In this document: piece by piece, positions 6,146 to 13,628 of the stretch | Position numbering within the stretch: position 1 is the stretch's first letter | Layout: each line of letters starts with the position of its first letter | Source of the DNA: Legionellaceae bacterium UBA6148 | Lineage (GTDB): Bacteria > Pseudomonadota > Gammaproteobacteria > Legionellales > Legionellaceae | Assembly: GCA_002423125.1 (NCBI GenBank) | Contig: DIUW01000034.1 | Coordinates: forward strand, 1 to 17,301 | DNA: 17,301 nucleotides | Direction of reading: 5' to 3' | Program-made: the position numbers and the translations under genes | The notes under the pieces: model-generated | Database searches by the model: none | What the model was told of the DNA's origin: nothing | The model's input: only the letters and a program-made list of their open reading frames with translations

Positions 6146-7543
6146 CTACCCAACCTCTCTCAAATTACCAGTCGATCGAACCCAGGGCTTAAATTGCGAT
6201 AATGATTTGGGTAATGTCGATAGTGCATGCAGTGCAAGTGGTTTCTGAGTGTATTCACCTTGAGTCAATACATACCAATGAACACCATCATGTGTAAAAT
6301 CGCGCACCTTAACATGAGCAGATGCAGGATATTTTTTTGCCAGGCGAGTCAACACGCTCTTCTCACGACTGGCCATTAATTGGAGTGTATAACGCCCAGA
6401 ATGGAGTGCAGGTGGGACTGGCTTATTAGTCTTGGCAACTTTAACAACAGATTTCACTTTAATAACTGAGGCTTTAGCTATCTTCTGGATATTTTTTTTA
6501 GGCGTCGGATGGACCATAACGTTAGGAATAGGCACTACTTTATCTATTTCCACCGAGGACTCATCTAAAGATCCGCCGCTGGCATCATCGTTTTTAAGCA
6601 ACAATTCGGCCTTCTGCAACGAAACCATCTCCATTGGTTGATGAATTGAAGCCACTTGATAATTAGGAATATCACTCGATAATGGTAATTCAATTTGAAT
6701 CGAATCAATATTTTCTTGAGCAAGCGTGCTAAATGGTTCAATTGCCGAGGAAGAGCTGGAGAATAAATAATAACCGATGCCTGCGGTAGCCAATACAAGA
6801 GCGGATATTATCCCGTAAGGCAAAAAGCGCTTATATAATAAGCCAGGATGAACTGATTTTTTAGAAAAGAAGCTCATCATGTGGGTATTCATACTCGTAA
6901 TGTTACCTTCTGTCAGCTGGTAAAATTCTTGTATCCACTCATCGGTGAGTTCAACTTGAAGCTCGTCATTTGATGCCATACGTGCGGTGACATATATTTT
7001 AGTTTCATCTTTATTAAATGGCTGAAGCTCAATACTGTGAATCATATCTTGGTATAACTCTCGCGCTAGTCTACTCGTCACTTTAACGAGAGAAAAATCA
7101 GATAGTAAACAAACATGAAAAAATTCACTGCCTTCTTGTTGTTTGAGCGCATTCAGTAATTCCTTGATAAATGCTTCCGGCAATTGTTCTGCATTATCCA
7201 CAATAATCAATGCTCGAGATTTCCGTTCACACATCTCAGTAGCAATATCCGCTATGGATAGCTTACTCTCAATATCAAGCATGGAACATAATTGGCTTAA
7301 AAACAACGAAGGTTCAAATAAGGACGTTGCAGAAATGATTGCCGTTCGGACGTTAGGATCTAATTTATCTTGTAACAAGCGAGCAAACGTCGTTTTCCCC
7401 ACCCCTGCTTCACCTAGAATCGAGATTAATACGTTATTGTTCAAAATAAATTGATTAATAAAATCAATTTTAATCAGCCAAGATGCGGGTTCAAATATAG
7501 CGTCCACATCATCTGCCATCGACATATTTATGAAACTATTCAT
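6146..7543 (-). CDS. damX: DamX-like AAA ATPase / SPOR-domain cell-division protein
   Basis: A 465-residue single-pass inner-membrane protein. The N-terminal cytoplasmic AAA module has a Walker A motif GEAGVGKTT at 44-52 and a Walker B motif ALIIVDNAEQ at 111-120. A membrane segment follows at about 244-261 after basic residues, then a Ser/Pro/Lys-rich periplasmic linker and a C-terminal SPOR domain (about 383-456, beginning GRYTLQLMAS). SPOR domains bind denuded septal peptidoglycan, and DamX in E. coli localises to the septal ring. The position directly after aroB is the conserved enterobacterial place for damX. The ATG overlaps the aroB stop by 8 bp, and the G-rich stretch GAGGGGGGAA precedes it. 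In-frame ATGs at residues 7 and 9 are alternatives. The stop codon lies 1-4 bp from an inverted-repeat element, but the SPOR domain appears complete, so no truncation is evident. Confidence 0.9.
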   Translation of the reverse strand: MNSFINMSMADDVDAIFEPASWLIKIDFINQFILNNNVLISILGEAGVGKTTFARLLQDKLDPNVRTAIISATSLFEPSLFLSQLCSMLDIESKLSIADIATEMCERKSRALIIVDNAEQLPEAFIKELLNALKQQEGSEFFHVCLLSDFSLVKVTSRLARELYQDMIHSIELQPFNKDETKIYVTARMASNDELQVELTDEWIQEFYQLTEGNITSMNTHMMSFFSKKSVHPGLLYKRFLPYGIISALVLATAGIGYYLFSSSSSAIEPFSTLAQENIDSIQIELPLSSDIPNYQVASIHQPMEMVSLQKAELLLKNDDASGGSLDESSVEIDKVVPIPNVMVHPTPKKNIQKIAKASVIKVKSVVKVAKTNKPVPPALHSGRYTLQLMASREKSVLTRLAKKYPASAHVKVRDFTHDGVHWYVLTQGEYTQKPLALHALSTLPKSLSQFKPWVRSTGNLREVG

Positions 7544-8654
7544 TTAGAGTTCCCCCCTCTACCGCACTTAATAAAACTCGGCGCACGCTATCCTCAGACA
7601 CTTGACTATCCAGATAACAATCACCGAACGCTTTCATCAGCACAAACCGCAACTGCTTATTTTTTATTTTTTTATCATTGCGCATCAACGCTTGTAATGC
7701 AATCAAATCAATTGACGCCGGAATTCTGCGTGGTAACCCTGCTTTTTCTAATAAAGCATCCACCTGCGTCACACTGTTTTCGTCTAAATAACCAAGCTGA
7801 AAAGACAACAATGCGGCGCAGTACAAACCTATTCCAACCGCCTCTCCATGAAGCCATCGCTGATAATGTGTGATTGATTCTAACGCATGTGCAAATGTAT
7901 GCCCTAGATTTAAGAGCACCCGACACCCCGACTCACGCTCATCTGACTCAACAATCGCCGCTTTGATGCGACAACATTGAAAAATTAACTCTGTCAATGT
8001 ACTCGTTGAATCGGGAGTAATACCCGTATTCAGCGTGCTAGTGAGTAGTGAAAGAAAATCTCCACCGACCAATAAAGCATATTTAATAACTTCAGCAAAT
8101 CCTGCATTAAACTCACGAAGGGGCAAGGTCTTTAACGTCTCAACATCTATAATCACCGCACTGGGTTGATAAAAACTCCCTATCATATTCTTTGCTTGAG
8201 GATGATTAATTGCCGTTTTACCACCAACAGATGCATCAACTTGAGCCAATAAAGTCGTTGGAATCTGAATAAAGCGCACTCCTCGTTGATAAGTCGCTGC
8301 TGCAAACCCAACCAGATCCCCCACTACGCCTCCACCAAGCGCCAGAAGCGTGGTATCTCGATGATGTTGCCGCTTTATCAATTCATCATATAGGGCAAAC
8401 AAACTGAGCTGATTTTTATACGCTTCGCCATCCTTAAGAATAAACGTATCGACCTGCATACCTAAAAAAGCGTGTTGTACAGATTCAAGATACAGTGGCG
8501 CAATGGTTTCATTTGTTACAATAAACAGTTGATCGGTTAGAATAAACTGTTTGAGTAGCTCATTATCTAAAAGCAAATTTGGCCCAACGAAAATAGGATA
8601 TGCCGACGACGGCAACTGAATATCCAGCCGTTGAACCAATTTACGCCTCGCCAT
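7536..8654 (-). CDS. aroB: 3-dehydroquinate synthase
   Basis: The second enzyme of the shikimate pathway; it converts DAHP to 3-dehydroquinate with NAD+ and a divalent metal in the cytoplasm. It has 372 residues, near the usual 360. Visible are the NAD-binding GGGVVGDLVGF (107-117), IPTTLLAQVDASVGGKTAIN (131-150), and metal ligands E188, H252 (in NLGHTFAHALE) and H269 (in LHGEAV). The ATG at 8654 overlaps the aroK end by 14 bp and has no Shine-Dalgarno. A TTG at 8639 (residue 6), with GAGG 6 bp upstream, lies right after the aroK stop and would give a 367-residue protein closer to the family N-terminus, so the start is uncertain by five codons. It lies in the pil-aroK-aroB-damX unit and overlaps damX by 8 bp. 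Confidence 0.97.
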   Translation of the reverse strand: MARRKLVQRLDIQLPSSAYPIFVGPNLLLDNELLKQFILTDQLFIVTNETIAPLYLESVQHAFLGMQVDTFILKDGEAYKNQLSLFALYDELIKRQHHRDTTLLALGGGVVGDLVGFAAATYQRGVRFIQIPTTLLAQVDASVGGKTAINHPQAKNMIGSFYQPSAVIIDVETLKTLPLREFNAGFAEVIKYALLVGGDFLSLLTSTLNTGITPDSTSTLTELIFQCCRIKAAIVESDERESGCRVLLNLGHTFAHALESITHYQRWLHGEAVGIGLYCAALLSFQLGYLDENSVTQVDALLEKAGLPRRIPASIDLIALQALMRNDKKIKNKQLRFVLMKAFGDCYLDSQVSEDSVRRVLLSAVEGGTLNE

Positions 8655-9168
8655 AAAGATATTTAATAATTTTATTGGCGACTGCTTTTACTGTGAGTTT
8701 ATCCGTTTCAAAATGAACATCGGCCAATTCCTCATAAAAAGGCTCTCGCTCATCACGCAACACTTCTAACCGCCCTTCCAGATTAGGCGTCTGCAACAAA
8801 GGACGTTTTGTATCACGTTTTGTCCGCTCAAATTGCTGCGCAAGTGATGTTCTCAAATAAATAACCGTTCCTCGACCTGCCAATGCATTACGGTTTTCCG
8901 GCGTCATGACCACGCCACCTCCGGTTGCGAGAACAATATTACTTTTTTGAGTGAGCTCTTCAATGACTCGTTGTTCCCGACGCCGAAAGCCCTCTTCTCC
9001 TTCAACATCGAATATCCAAGAAATGCTGGCCCCAGTTCGCTCCTCAATCACCTCATCGGTATCATAAAACTCCAATTTCAGTTCTTTAGCCAACGCACGA
9101 CCAATAGTGCTTTTCCCTGCACCCATGGGACCGATAAGAAATATATTGCGCACTTTAACAATACTCAT
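8641..9168 (-). CDS. aroK: Shikimate kinase
   Basis: Phosphorylates shikimate at the 3-OH with ATP, the fifth step of chorismate synthesis. The 175 residues match AroK. The P-loop is G13-PMGAGKS-20. The shikimate-binding residues D38 (in FYDTDEVIE) and R62 (in GFRRRE) are present, together with the GGG loop at 83-85 and a lid region with R/K residues near KRDTKRPLL. The ATG at 9168 gives the familiar N-terminus VRNIFLIGPMGAGKS; AGAGGT lies about 13 bp upstream, rather far. Its start is 27 bp downstream of the pilQ stop, which is the widest gap in the eight-gene unit, and the aroB start lies inside its last codons. The pilQ-aroK-aroB-damX order is widespread in gammaproteobacteria. Confidence 0.97.
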   Translation of the reverse strand: MSIVKVRNIFLIGPMGAGKSTIGRALAKELKLEFYDTDEVIEERTGASISWIFDVEGEEGFRRREQRVIEELTQKSNIVLATGGGVVMTPENRNALAGRGTVIYLRTSLAQQFERTKRDTKRPLLQTPNLEGRLEVLRDEREPFYEELADVHFETDKLTVKAVANKIIKYLYGEA

Positions 9169-9195
9169 TTTTAATCACATACCTCTTCTATTAAA

Positions 9196-10710
9196 TTATT
9201 TGACAAAATTGACCGACCCTTGAACCTGTTTGCCAAATTTATTAAGCCCAACATTTCTAGAAATACACTGCCTATTCCCACCGGAACCACATTGTCTCTT
9301 CCCATTAACCGTTGTCATCGATAGACCACTCGCTATTATCCGGGGAGTAATGAAAATGAGCAACTCATCATTACTGGATACTATATGCGAATTCCTAAAT
9401 AAATTCCCAACAACAGGAAGTCGCCCTAAAAAAGGGACTCGAACAATATTACGGGTTTTACTTTGCTGGTAAATCCCACCCAGTACAATCGTTTGACCAT
9501 TACTCACCAATACATTGGTTTGAATGGACTTCGTTAAAATAATTGGCACTCCTTGGACGCTATGACCTGAGTTAGAATCCTGGTTTATCACTAAATCCAT
9601 GAGCAGTTTACCATCAGGAGTAATCTGTGGCGTTACTTTTAAGCTCAAAACTGCTTTTTTAAACGCTACAGAAGTCGCTCCACTCGATGTTGACTGCTGA
9701 TAAGGAATATCTTCTCCAGACTCAATCGTAGCAGGTTGTTGATTCGTCGTTAACAACCGAGGACTAGCAATAATTTCAGCACGCCCTTCACTTTCCAACG
9801 CAGATAATTCTAAATCAAGTAAAACACCACTGCCTAATTTTGCCAAGGCAACAGCAACTGTTGCTGCTGGTCCAGCAGCAGGCACTGCGATTAAATCAAG
9901 ATTTAATCGTTCAGCAATCGGCAGAACAGCGGGTGGCGAAGTACCTGCCTCAAACTGATTTGCGCCATTAAGTGTATCACTTAATTGATTTGGTTTCGAT
10001 ACACCCCAACGAACACCCAGATCAAGTTCACAATCTTTTGTGACGCTAACAATTCTCGCCTCAATTAATACTTGCTTAACCGGCACATCTAGTTTTTTAA
10101 CGAGCGATCTAATTTCTTCAATTTGAGTACTCGTATCTTGCAACCAAATTGTATTGGTTCGCACATCAACACTCAATACACCTCGCTCAGAGAGCAACGA
10201 GTTATTGGTGTCTTTCAACATCGCCGCAATTTCAGTCGCTTTCGCGTAATTAATCTGCAATAAATCCGAACGAATCGGCTCTAATTTTTTCGCAGCCTCT
10301 TGATCTTTTAATGCGCGATTTTCACGTGAAATAAACTGCTGACTCGTATCAACCAAGATTACATTTCCAGCTTGACGCTTATCCAAGCCATGAGTAGTCA
10401 GGATAATATCCAATGCCTGATCCCAGGGAACATTATTCAAACGCAAGGTGATATTCTGCTTTACATTATCGCTAACAACAATGTTTACACCAGCGAAATC
10501 GGCCAATATCTGCAACACCGCACTTATTTTAATATCTTGAAAGTCTAATGAAATACGTTTCCCCGTAAATACTTTTTTTTTTAACTTAGCTTTTTGTATT
10601 TCTTCGACACTCATTAGCTGAGCGTTTGAGCCGATTAATGCATTTTCTTTAGCATATAAAGCCGAATAGCCCAATACAAACATTAAGAACAATAAAACGC
10701 TTTTATACAA
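9196..10710 (-). CDS. pilQ: Type IV pilus secretin PilQ, short form
   Basis: The outer-membrane secretin through which the type IV pilus (or competence pilus) passes. It has 504 residues, shorter than PilQ of Pseudomonas (over 700) and longer than HofQ/ComE-type secretins (about 410-445). It has a signal peptide at 1-20 ending ALYA, a secretin/TonB N-terminal-like domain at about 52-105, an N-domain at about 150-208, and the secretin core at about 213-459, with VPFLGRLPVVGNLF and LLIFITPRII. No AMIN peptidoglycan-binding domain precedes it. A 45-residue tail after the core carries C474 and C482. The start is TTG at 10710, fixed by AGGAG (10721-10717) with a 6-bp spacer that overlaps the pilP stop codon. 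An A10 tract covers codons 43-46. Fifth gene of pilMNOPQ. Confidence 0.94.
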   Translation of the reverse strand: MYKSVLLFLMFVLGYSALYAKENALIGSNAQLMSVEEIQKAKLKKKVFTGKRISLDFQDIKISAVLQILADFAGVNIVVSDNVKQNITLRLNNVPWDQALDIILTTHGLDKRQAGNVILVDTSQQFISRENRALKDQEAAKKLEPIRSDLLQINYAKATEIAAMLKDTNNSLLSERGVLSVDVRTNTIWLQDTSTQIEEIRSLVKKLDVPVKQVLIEARIVSVTKDCELDLGVRWGVSKPNQLSDTLNGANQFEAGTSPPAVLPIAERLNLDLIAVPAAGPAATVAVALAKLGSGVLLDLELSALESEGRAEIIASPRLLTTNQQPATIESGEDIPYQQSTSSGATSVAFKKAVLSLKVTPQITPDGKLLMDLVINQDSNSGHSVQGVPIILTKSIQTNVLVSNGQTIVLGGIYQQSKTRNIVRVPFLGRLPVVGNLFRNSHIVSSNDELLIFITPRIIASGLSMTTVNGKRQCGSGGNRQCISRNVGLNKFGKQVQGSVNFVK

Positions 10711-10722
10711 GTTGATCTCCTA
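10711..10722 (-). promoter_or_regulatory. pilQ ribosome-binding site overlapping the pilP stop
   Basis: On the minus strand TAGGAG followed by a 6-bp spacer leads to TTG. The TAG is the pilP stop codon and AGGAG the Shine-Dalgarno, so ribosomes ending pilP can reinitiate on pilQ. This supports the TTG start; the next ATG is at codon 10, inside the signal peptide. Confidence 0.75.
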
Positions 10723-11244
10723 TCGAGGCGAACGCAGATCGATGGCAACCTTTTTTTTCTCCCATCGTCCAGCCAGTTGAACTAATTCTTCGAGTTTAAT
10801 TCTGCTCTCATCAATATGAACTATCTGCCCATTATTTTTTCCCATGTGGTCCCCTTTTTTTACACGAGTGACAAGGCCTCCTGGCTGACTTATTAAAGCC
10901 CAAACAGAATGACCTTCCTTCAGCGTACCCACAAATTTGAGTGAATCTAACGGGAACGCTTCCAATGCTTGTTTAAGGCGCTGGGTATTTGGTGCAATCG
11001 AATCCACTCGATTCTCTGTTTGAGTAAACTGAAATGGACTTCGTCGCGTATCGTCTTGAGGAAATGTAAACGTTGATACGGGTTTCAACTCAGGAATAGC
11101 TGGAATAGGTCTAGCTGATCGACTTTTGATCCGTTTAATGTAATGCGTCAACTCATCCTCAGCGGAACTGCAGGCACAGAGCAACATGCAGGCTAAGATC
11201 CCGAAGGGTATTTTCATAATATTGTGCCGAAATAAGTGCTTCAT
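10720..11244 (-). CDS. pilP: Type IV pilus assembly lipoprotein PilP
   Basis: An inner-membrane lipoprotein that links the PilN-PilO dimer to the secretin PilQ. The 174 residues match the family. The hydrophobic N-terminus ends in a lipobox-like L22-C23-A24-C25, with C25 the likely lipidated residue; position -2 is the unusual Cys23, so C23 itself is an alternative. A Pro-rich linker (about 45-60) is followed by the short beta domain with LKFVGTLKEGHSVWALISQPGG, typical of PilP, and KKGDHMGKNNGQI. The ATG overlaps the pilO stop by 4 bp (ATGA); a second ATG at residue 10 would still leave the signal sequence. Its stop overlaps the pilQ ribosome site. It is a probable substrate of LspA encoded in this window. 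Confidence 0.93.
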   Translation of the reverse strand: MKHLFRHNIMKIPFGILACMLLCACSSAEDELTHYIKRIKSRSARPIPAIPELKPVSTFTFPQDDTRRSPFQFTQTENRVDSIAPNTQRLKQALEAFPLDSLKFVGTLKEGHSVWALISQPGGLVTRVKKGDHMGKNNGQIVHIDESRIKLEELVQLAGRWEKKKVAIDLRSPR

Positions 11245-11837
11245 TGGGTGCGGTATCGATAAATTGTTGCTGTGATTTTCATAACTAATTGCTCTCCTTT
11301 TCCCGGTGTCTTCTTATCTATCGCTACAGACTCAATTACAAAATCATGTAATGTAATAATCCGATTCAGTTCAGCAGCACGACTTAAAAATATAGCGAAT
11401 TGATAGTAACTACCCGTGACAACCATTTGTATGGGTAACTCAATATAAAAATCGTGCGTCATCTCTGGTGCAGGAGCAAATAAGAGAAACGTTAAACCGC
11501 TCACTACCCCTGTTTTAGAAATATCGTCCAATAATCCAGGCATTTCATTTTTTGTGGGCAATTGCCGCAGCATCGTCCCAAATTTATCCTGCATCACTCT
11601 CATTTGATGACGATATGCTTCAAAATTAGCAGCTTTCTGCTGGAGATTTTCAAACTCAGACTTTAGTTTTTTTTCCTGAGCGGCCAGGATATGTCGTTTT
11701 TCAATATTAGGACTGATGAAAAAATAACACCCTAGGCGGAATACCAAACACGATAAAATCAAAATAACACCGATTTTGATTGATTTCGGCCATTTCCAAA
11801 TGTCCTCGATTGTTAATTCTTTCACATTAAAATTCAT
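11241..11837 (-). CDS. pilO: Type IV pilus inner-membrane protein PilO
   Basis: Forms a heterodimer with PilN in the inner membrane, part of the alignment complex joining the motor to the secretin. It has 198 residues, with a short cytoplasmic N-terminus, one membrane segment at about 21-41, a coiled-coil (about 47-90) with many K/E/Q residues, then a periplasmic ferredoxin-like domain containing FYIELPIQMVVTGSYYQFAIFLSRAAELNRIITLHDF, characteristic of PilO. The ATG lies 5 bp after the pilN stop with no clear Shine-Dalgarno, and its own stop overlaps the pilP start, both consistent with coupling within pilMNOPQ. Confidence 0.94.
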   Translation of the reverse strand: MNFNVKELTIEDIWKWPKSIKIGVILILSCLVFRLGCYFFISPNIEKRHILAAQEKKLKSEFENLQQKAANFEAYRHQMRVMQDKFGTMLRQLPTKNEMPGLLDDISKTGVVSGLTFLLFAPAPEMTHDFYIELPIQMVVTGSYYQFAIFLSRAAELNRIITLHDFVIESVAIDKKTPGKGEQLVMKITATIYRYRTQ

Positions 11838-11842
11838 ATTGA

Positions 11843-12406
11843 TTAACCAGGGTCTGACGGTGATTTAGGTTTCAAAATAAAGCTTAATTTAAACTCACTT
11901 GATGAGTCCTCAATGTCGTCCTTCATTTTTTTAATTTCGGTTAGCTCAGGAAGTTGAATCCATGAGCTGGCTTCAATATTTTTCATTAAGCGAGAAATAT
12001 TATTATTGGACTCGGTGTACCCCGATAACCGTATTTTATTGCCGACGCGTTCTACGCGAGTCAGATACACCCCTTCCGGTAAAATAGTGATTAACTCATC
12101 AAACAATCTGACCGTTAACGTTCGATCCGATTGTAAATTCTGAACAATAACCATCCTTGCAATTAAATTTTGACGTAACGTTTGTAAGCTTTTAATTTCT
12201 TTAATTTGTTTTTTGTATTCAGTGACTTCAATTTCAATGCGTTTATTTAAAATGGATTGCACTTTAATTTTCGTAACGAGATAGTGATTCACAATGAAAA
12301 CACACCCCACAGCAACAACTAACGCAGCAATTAAACAGACTTGAAATAGTTTTTTATCTTGCTCCCGCTTTAACTCACGCCATGGTAATAAATTAATATC
12401 TGTCAT
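11843..12406 (-). CDS. pilN: Type IV pilus inner-membrane protein PilN
   Basis: An inner-membrane partner of PilO whose cytoplasmic N-terminal peptide docks into PilM. The diagnostic INLLPWR motif is at residues 4-10. One membrane segment follows at about 21-43, then a periplasmic coiled-coil (about 46-90) and a small ferredoxin-like fold with LDFD-like strand LPEGVYLTRVERVGNKIRLSGYTES. The 187 residues are normal. The ATG overlaps the pilM stop by 4 bp (ATGA), matching the direct PilM-PilN interaction. Confidence 0.95.
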   Translation of the reverse strand: MTDINLLPWRELKREQDKKLFQVCLIAALVVAVGCVFIVNHYLVTKIKVQSILNKRIEIEVTEYKKQIKEIKSLQTLRQNLIARMVIVQNLQSDRTLTVRLFDELITILPEGVYLTRVERVGNKIRLSGYTESNNNISRLMKNIEASSWIQLPELTEIKKMKDDIEDSSSEFKLSFILKPKSPSDPG

Positions 12407-13473
12407 CGTTTCACTTTATGCCGAAGTGCCAGACCACAGGCGACCATTAACGATGGAGATTCTTGAATAATCTGATCTCGATTAACGTTATGACTGAAAC
12501 TGAATGTGGCCAACGGACTCGCAATAGTTGTTGGTACATTGACATGGGCTTGTAATAATTGTGCTATATCAGGCTGTCTAGCAACGCCTCCTGCTAACAC
12601 AATATGATCCACACAATGATATTGGCTGGTCGAAAGGAAAAATTGCAACGAACGTTTTACGTGTAAAAAAATAGTGTCATAGAACGGTGTCAAAACACGT
12701 GTTTGATAATCATCAAGCAACGTTCCTTTTTCAACAACCTGCATCGCTTCTTGAAACGTTATTCCATACTGCCGAACAATGTCATCAAGTAACTGCTTCC
12801 CACCAAAATCTTCATCTCGAGAATAAATAATTTTTAAATTATGCAATATCAAAAAGTGTGTATGTGTTGATCCAATGTCAATAATTGCCACTACTTTGTT
12901 TTTCCCGCTCGCAGGAAGATTTGATTTTAATAAAGAGGCCGCACGCTCAACCGCATACGATTCAACATCAACAACTTTTACGTCCAATCCAGCGAGTCGT
13001 AGAACTTCAACACGGTTATTCACATTTTCTGCACGTGAAGCAACAATTAAAATATCGTGCATCGCTGAATTTTTAGAAGATGGGCCTAATATATTAAAAT
13101 CAATATTGATTTCATCGATGGGAAATGGAATGTATTTATCCGCTTCAATGAGAACAAACTCTTCGATCTCACTTTCGCTCATTCCTTGGTTCATTTGAAT
13201 GACTTTACTAATTGCAGATGCATCAGGAACTGCCACGGCCACCTGATCAGTTGAAAAATGAGAGGATGAAACAAGCTGCTTAATCGTTGCTGCCACAGCA
13301 TCAACATCATGAATGGTTGTTCCATCCATTGCGGCATCGGGAAGAAGCTTACGTCCATATCCTTCGACGCACGGATTCTCTCCATGGCAGGAGAGTTGGA
13401 GAATTTTTACAGCCGTAGGACTGATATCAACTCCAAGAATTGATTTATTCTTTGGTTTCATCAAACTAAACAC
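12403..13473 (-). CDS. pilM: Type IV pilus actin-like ATPase PilM
   Basis: A cytoplasmic FtsA/actin-like protein that binds the PilN N-terminus and connects the alignment complex to the motor. The 356 residues are typical. Seen are the first phosphate loop ILGVDISPTAVK (12-23), the second, IIDIGSTHTHFLIL (197-210), the conserved EEFVLIEADKYIPFP segment near 104-118, and an adenosine-type motif HIVLAGGVARQPDI near the C-terminus. The start is GTG at 13473 with AGAGG (13488-13484) 10 bp upstream; an ATG at codon 5 is the alternative but would sit 22 bp from that site. First gene of the pil-aro-damX unit and divergent from the methyltransferase gene across a 155-bp gap. No convincing -35/-10 pair was identified there. 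Confidence 0.95.
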   Translation of the reverse strand: MFSLMKPKNKSILGVDISPTAVKILQLSCHGENPCVEGYGRKLLPDAAMDGTTIHDVDAVAATIKQLVSSSHFSTDQVAVAVPDASAISKVIQMNQGMSESEIEEFVLIEADKYIPFPIDEINIDFNILGPSSKNSAMHDILIVASRAENVNNRVEVLRLAGLDVKVVDVESYAVERAASLLKSNLPASGKNKVVAIIDIGSTHTHFLILHNLKIIYSRDEDFGGKQLLDDIVRQYGITFQEAMQVVEKGTLLDDYQTRVLTPFYDTIFLHVKRSLQFFLSTSQYHCVDHIVLAGGVARQPDIAQLLQAHVNVPTTIASPLATFSFSHNVNRDQIIQESPSLMVACGLALRHKVKR

Positions 13474-13628
13474 TTTGATATTTCCTCTGCGCTTATGCTA
13501 TCCATAATCCTAGGATAATATAAGCTTGCGCGATGTTGGACTTTTTAAGCGGAGTATCATCTCAAACTTTTTCTTTAAATCATAGCCTTAGTAGTGTAAA
13601 TTAACGTTTTTTTTAGAGTGTCTAAATC
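13474..13628. other. Divergent intergenic region between pilM and rlmI
   Basis: A 155-bp gap that must hold promoters for both directions. It contains a perfect 10-bp palindrome ATCCTAGGAT (13507-13516) and an overlapping GCTTAT…ATAAGC pair (13491-13496 / 13520-13525). TATATT/TATTAT-like hexamers lie on the minus strand near 13516-13523 but without a good -35, and a T8 run lies at 13607-13614. I cannot assign promoters with confidence. Confidence 0.5.

Noticed and set aside
5953..6153. Minus-strand 66-codon frame across the second element
   Set aside because: It follows both arms of the near-palindrome, overlaps the damX end and has no Shine-Dalgarno; it is most likely spurious.
7551..7557. 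Run of C6 (G6 on coding strand) at the aroB end / damX ribosome site as a phase-variable tract
   Set aside because: Six bases is short, and it is adequately explained as Gly codons plus a G-rich ribosome site.
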